64,000 nucleotides of DNA, from the NCBI GenBank assembly GCA_025463925.1, contig JAODBK010000080.1:44388-108387 (forward strand), given 5' to 3'. The position numbers and the translations under genes are program-made. Each line of letters begins with the position of its first letter. The first letter of the stretch is position 1. Of the stretch, positions 61,764 through 64,000 are shown piece after piece. Origin of the DNA: Acidimicrobiales bacterium. Lineage in GTDB: Bacteria; Actinomycetota; Acidimicrobiia; Acidimicrobiales; AC-14. The notes beneath the pieces are model-generated. The model was not told the origin of the DNA. It did not search any database and saw nothing but the letters and a program-made list of their open reading frames with translations.

Positions 61764-64000
61764 GGAATCTCTCGCTCGTCGTAGGTCTCGATGACGTCGC
61801 CCGGCTTGAGGTCCTTGAAGTCCGAAAGGCCGATGCCGCACTCGAAGCCCGCCTGCACCTCGCGCACGTCGTCCTTGAAGCGACGGAGCGACGCGATCGC
61901 GCCGGTCCAGATGACGACGCCGTCGCGGAGGAACCGCACCTTCGAGCCGCGGGTGATGACGCCGTTGCGGACGTAGCAACCGGCGATGGCGCCGATGCGC
62001 GGCACCTGGAACACCTCGCGCACCTCGGCGTCGCCGGTGACGATCTCCTCGAACTCCGGCGCCAGCATGCCCACCATGGCGTTCTCGATGTCCTCGAGCA
62101 CTTGGTAGATGATCTGGTAGGTCCGGATCTCGACCTTCTCCTGCTCGGCCAAGGTGCGGGCCTTGCGATCCGGGCGCACGTTGAAGCCGATGATCGTCGC
62201 GCTCGCCGCGGCCGCGAGCTGGATGTCGTTCTCGGTGATGCCGCCGACGCCGCGGTGGACGAACGACAGCTTGACCTCGTCGCGCTCGAGCTTCTTCAAG
62301 CTCTCGGTGAGCGCTTCGAGCGAGCCCTGCACGTCGGCCTTCACGATCAGGTTCAGCGTGGCGGTCTCGCCTCGCTGGATCTGCTCGAAGATGTCCTCCA
62401 GCCGCACCCCGGTGCCGATCTTGGACGCTGTGCCGCGCTGGTCGCGCAGGCGGTATCGCTGCTCGCGCGCCTCGGCGACGGTCTTGGCGATCTTGCCGGA
62501 GGGCGCGACCCGCAGCTCGTCGCCCGCGGCCGGCACATCGGAGAGCCCGAGCACCTGCACCGGCATCGACGGCGACGCCTCCTTGACCTGCTCGCCGGCG
62601 TAGTCGATGAGGGCGCGCACCGTGCCCCACGCGGCGCCGGCGACGACCGGGTCGCCCACGCGGAGGGTGCCCTTGTCGACCAGCACGGTCGCGACGGGAC
62701 CGCGGCCGACGTCGAGATTGGCTTCGAGGACGACGCCGCGGGCCGGCCCCTCGGGGTTGGCCACCAGCTCTTCGACGTCGGCGACGAGGAGCAGCTGGTC
62801 GAGGAGGTCCTCGATGCCGAGGTTCTGCAGCGCCGAGATCTCGACCATGATCGTGTCGCCGCCCCACTCCTCCGGCTGGAGTCCCTGCTCGGCGAGTTGC
62901 TGGCGGACGCGCATCGGGTCGGCGTTGTCGCGGTCGATCTTGTTGATGGCCACGACGATCGGGACCTCGGCGGCGCGGGCGTGGTTGATGGCCTCGACCG
63001 TCTGCGGCATGACGCCGTCGTCGGCCGCGGTGACGAGCACCGCGATGTCGGTGGCGTCGGCGCCGCGAGCCCGCATCGCGGTGAACGCCTCGTGGCCCGG
63101 CGTGTCGATGAACGTGATCAGGCGGCCGTCCTTCTCCACCTGGTACGCGCCGATGTGCTGCGTGATGCCGCCGGCCTCACCGGCGACCACGTTGGCCTCG
63201 CGGATGCGGTCGAGCAGCAGCGTCTTGCCGTGGTCGACGTGGCCCATGACGGTGATGACCGGCGGGCGCGGTCGCAGTTGCTCCTCGTCCTCGTCCTCGC
63301 CGTCGTCGAACAGCGCCTGCAGCTCCGCCTCCTGCTGCTGTCCCGGGTCGACCAACAGCACGTCGGCGCCGATCTCAAGCGCGAACAGCTCGATCTGCTC
63401 GTCGGACAGCGACATGGTCGCGGTGACCATCTCGCCCTCCTGCAGCAGGAAGCGCACGACGTCGGCCGCGGTGCGGTTGAGCTTGGGCCCGACGTCCTGC
63501 GCGGTGCTGCCGCGCTCGATGACGACCTCGCCCTCGGGGACGGGCGCGCTCGACCGCGTGTAGTTGGTTGCCTGTGTCGGCTCGAGCTCCTCGAAGCTGC
63601 GACGCCGCTTGCGCCGGCGCTGCGGGCGCGGCCGCCCGCCGGGGCCGCCACCGGGACGACCACCGGGACCGCCGCCCGGGCGACCGGGGCCACCGCCTGG
63701 TCCACCGAAGCCACCACCGGGACGGCCGGGGCCGCCGGCGAAGCCGCCACCGGGACGACCGGCGCCACCGCCGAAGCCACCACCGGGACGACCGGCGCCA
63801 CCGCCGAAGCCGCCACCGGGCCGGCCGGCACCGCCCGTGCGGGGCGCGCCGACGCCGCCGGGTCGGGGGGCCGGTCCCCCGCGCCCGCCCTGGCCGGGGG
63901 GCGGCGGGATGAGCTTGCCGGTCGACGAGCGCGGCGGGCCGCCGGGGGGCGGCGGGATGGCCTTGCCGGTGGCGGACCGCGGCGGCCCCGCGGCGGGTGC
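61754..64000 (-). CDS. infB: Translation initiation factor IF-2 (partial, N-terminus beyond window)
   Basis: GTPase that places initiator tRNA on the ribosome. The window contains 748 residues from the C-terminus; the start lies right of position 64000. Visible: a Pro/Gly-rich N-terminal extension, a basic RRRRKRRR stretch, then G1 [13 protein letters not shown]2 [12 protein letters not shown]3 DTPGHEAF, G4 NKID, and the C-terminal domains II-IV to EREIPRT. The frame is open to the edge. Heads the infB-ylxP-rbfA-nrnA-truB-ribF cluster. Confidence 0.95.
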   Translation of the reverse strand, partial: APAAGPPRSATGKAIPPPPGGPPRSSTGKLIPPPPGQGGRGGPAPRPGGVGAPRTGGAGRPGGGFGGGAGRPGGGFGGGAGRPGGGFAGGPGRPGGGFGGPGGGPGRPGGGPGGRPGGGPGGRPRPQRRRKRRRSFEELEPTQATNYTRSSAPVPEGEVVIERGSTAQDVGPKLNRTAADVVRFLLQEGEMVTATMSLSDEQIELFALEIGADVLLVDPGQQQEAELQALFDDGEDEDEEQLRPRPPVITVMGHVDHGKTLLLDRIREANVVAGEAGGITQHIGAYQVEKDGRLITFIDTPGHEAFTAMRARGADATDIAVLVTAADDGVMPQTVEAINHARAAEVPIVVAINKIDRDNADPMRVRQQLAEQGLQPEEWGGDTIMVEISALQNLGIEDLLDQLLLVADVEELVANPEGPARGVVLEANLDVGRGPVATVLVDKGTLRVGDPVVAGAAWGTVRALIDYAGEQVKEASPSMPVQVLGLSDVPAAGDELRVAPSGKIAKTVAEAREQRYRLRDQRGTASKIGTGVRLEDIFEQIQRGETATLNLIVKADVQGSLEALTESLKKLERDEVKLSFVHRGVGGITENDIQLAAAASATIIGFNVRPDRKARTLAEQEKVEIRTYQIIYQVLEDIENAMVGMLAPEFEEIVTGDAEVREVFQVPRIGAIAGCYVRNGVITRGSKVRFLRDGVVIWTGAIASLRRFKDDVREVQAGFECGIGLSDFKDLKPGDVIETYDEREIPRT
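63640..63870. repeat. Gly-rich in-frame repeat in infB
   Basis: Degenerate tandem repeats encode Gly-rich blocks such as [11 protein letters not shown] (11 residues, 33 bases; exact-period copies begin at about 63747 and 63780). A second duplicated motif [20 protein letters not shown] lies at about 63910-63970. Coding repeats, not a mobile element. Confidence 0.7.

Noticed and set aside
63640..63870. Regular GC-rich repeats resembling a CRISPR or minisatellite
   Set aside because: They are in frame and code the IF-2 Gly-rich tail; no unique spacers, no cas genes.

Overview
The window is high-GC DNA with GTG-rich starts and many 4-base stop/start overlaps. A WhiB protein, a mycothiol-dependent isomerase-type protein, an alpha2 glycyl-tRNA synthetase and a Gly-rich actinobacterial IF-2 point to Actinomycetota. 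The mix of LivHM fusion, CaiB/acyl-CoA ligase/amidohydrolase genes and dnaG-rpoD next to ppdK is suggestive of Acidimicrobiia (Ilumatobacter/Iamia-like), but this is inference without a phylogeny.

Layout. (1) 1-11.9 kb: MFS exporter, flavin reductase, MDMPI-like protein, a GYD protein boxed by a 20-bp inverted repeat next to tRNA-Val, then a catabolic/CoA block (CaiB-type CoA-transferase, two NTF2-like proteins, a LivK-like protein without signal peptide, acyl-CoA ligase, amidohydrolase), a second sigma-70 with no normal start codon, a Nudix hydrolase and WhiB. (2) 12.4-28.3 kb: a large glycan locus, tightly coupled from about 14.9 to 25.6 kb. It has a glycosidase-GT2 fusion, an epimerase, an ABC exporter carrying an extracytoplasmic domain, GT2, two hexapeptide acyltransferases, three paralogous putative glycosyltransferases, FkbM methyltransferase, ChbG/YdjC deacetylase, a divergent methyltransferase and a GT2-GT4 fusion. 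I see no Wzx/Wzy, so export is probably through the ABC protein. (3) 28.3-36 kb: inositol-phosphatase-like, GNAT, DUF72, a hypothetical protein and a complete branched-chain-amino-acid-type ABC transporter with LivH and LivM fused. (4) 35.9-45.8 kb: accessory genes (zinc ribbon, membrane-anchored HTH, secreted proteins, orphan FtsX permease, ParB-like fold) and a P450/monooxygenase/sulfotransferase/oxidoreductase group. (5) 45.8-64 kb: housekeeping core: tRNA-Met, tRNA-Asn, then leftward rpoD, dnaG, ppdK, glyS, lon, recO, uppS, and (after a rightward YihY gene) ribF, truB, nrnA, rbfA, ylxP and the 3' part of infB.

The strongest candidate for an undescribed system is the glycan locus, in particular its three-member putative glycosyltransferase family and the exporter with a lumenal/extracellular domain. 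Smaller oddities are two genes lacking AUG/GUG/UUG starts (sigma at about 10.03 kb; ylxP at about 61.76 kb), a set of long perfect hairpins lying just after stop codons without U-tracts, and a membrane-anchored helix-turn-helix protein. I saw no transposase, integrase, CRISPR array or rRNA.
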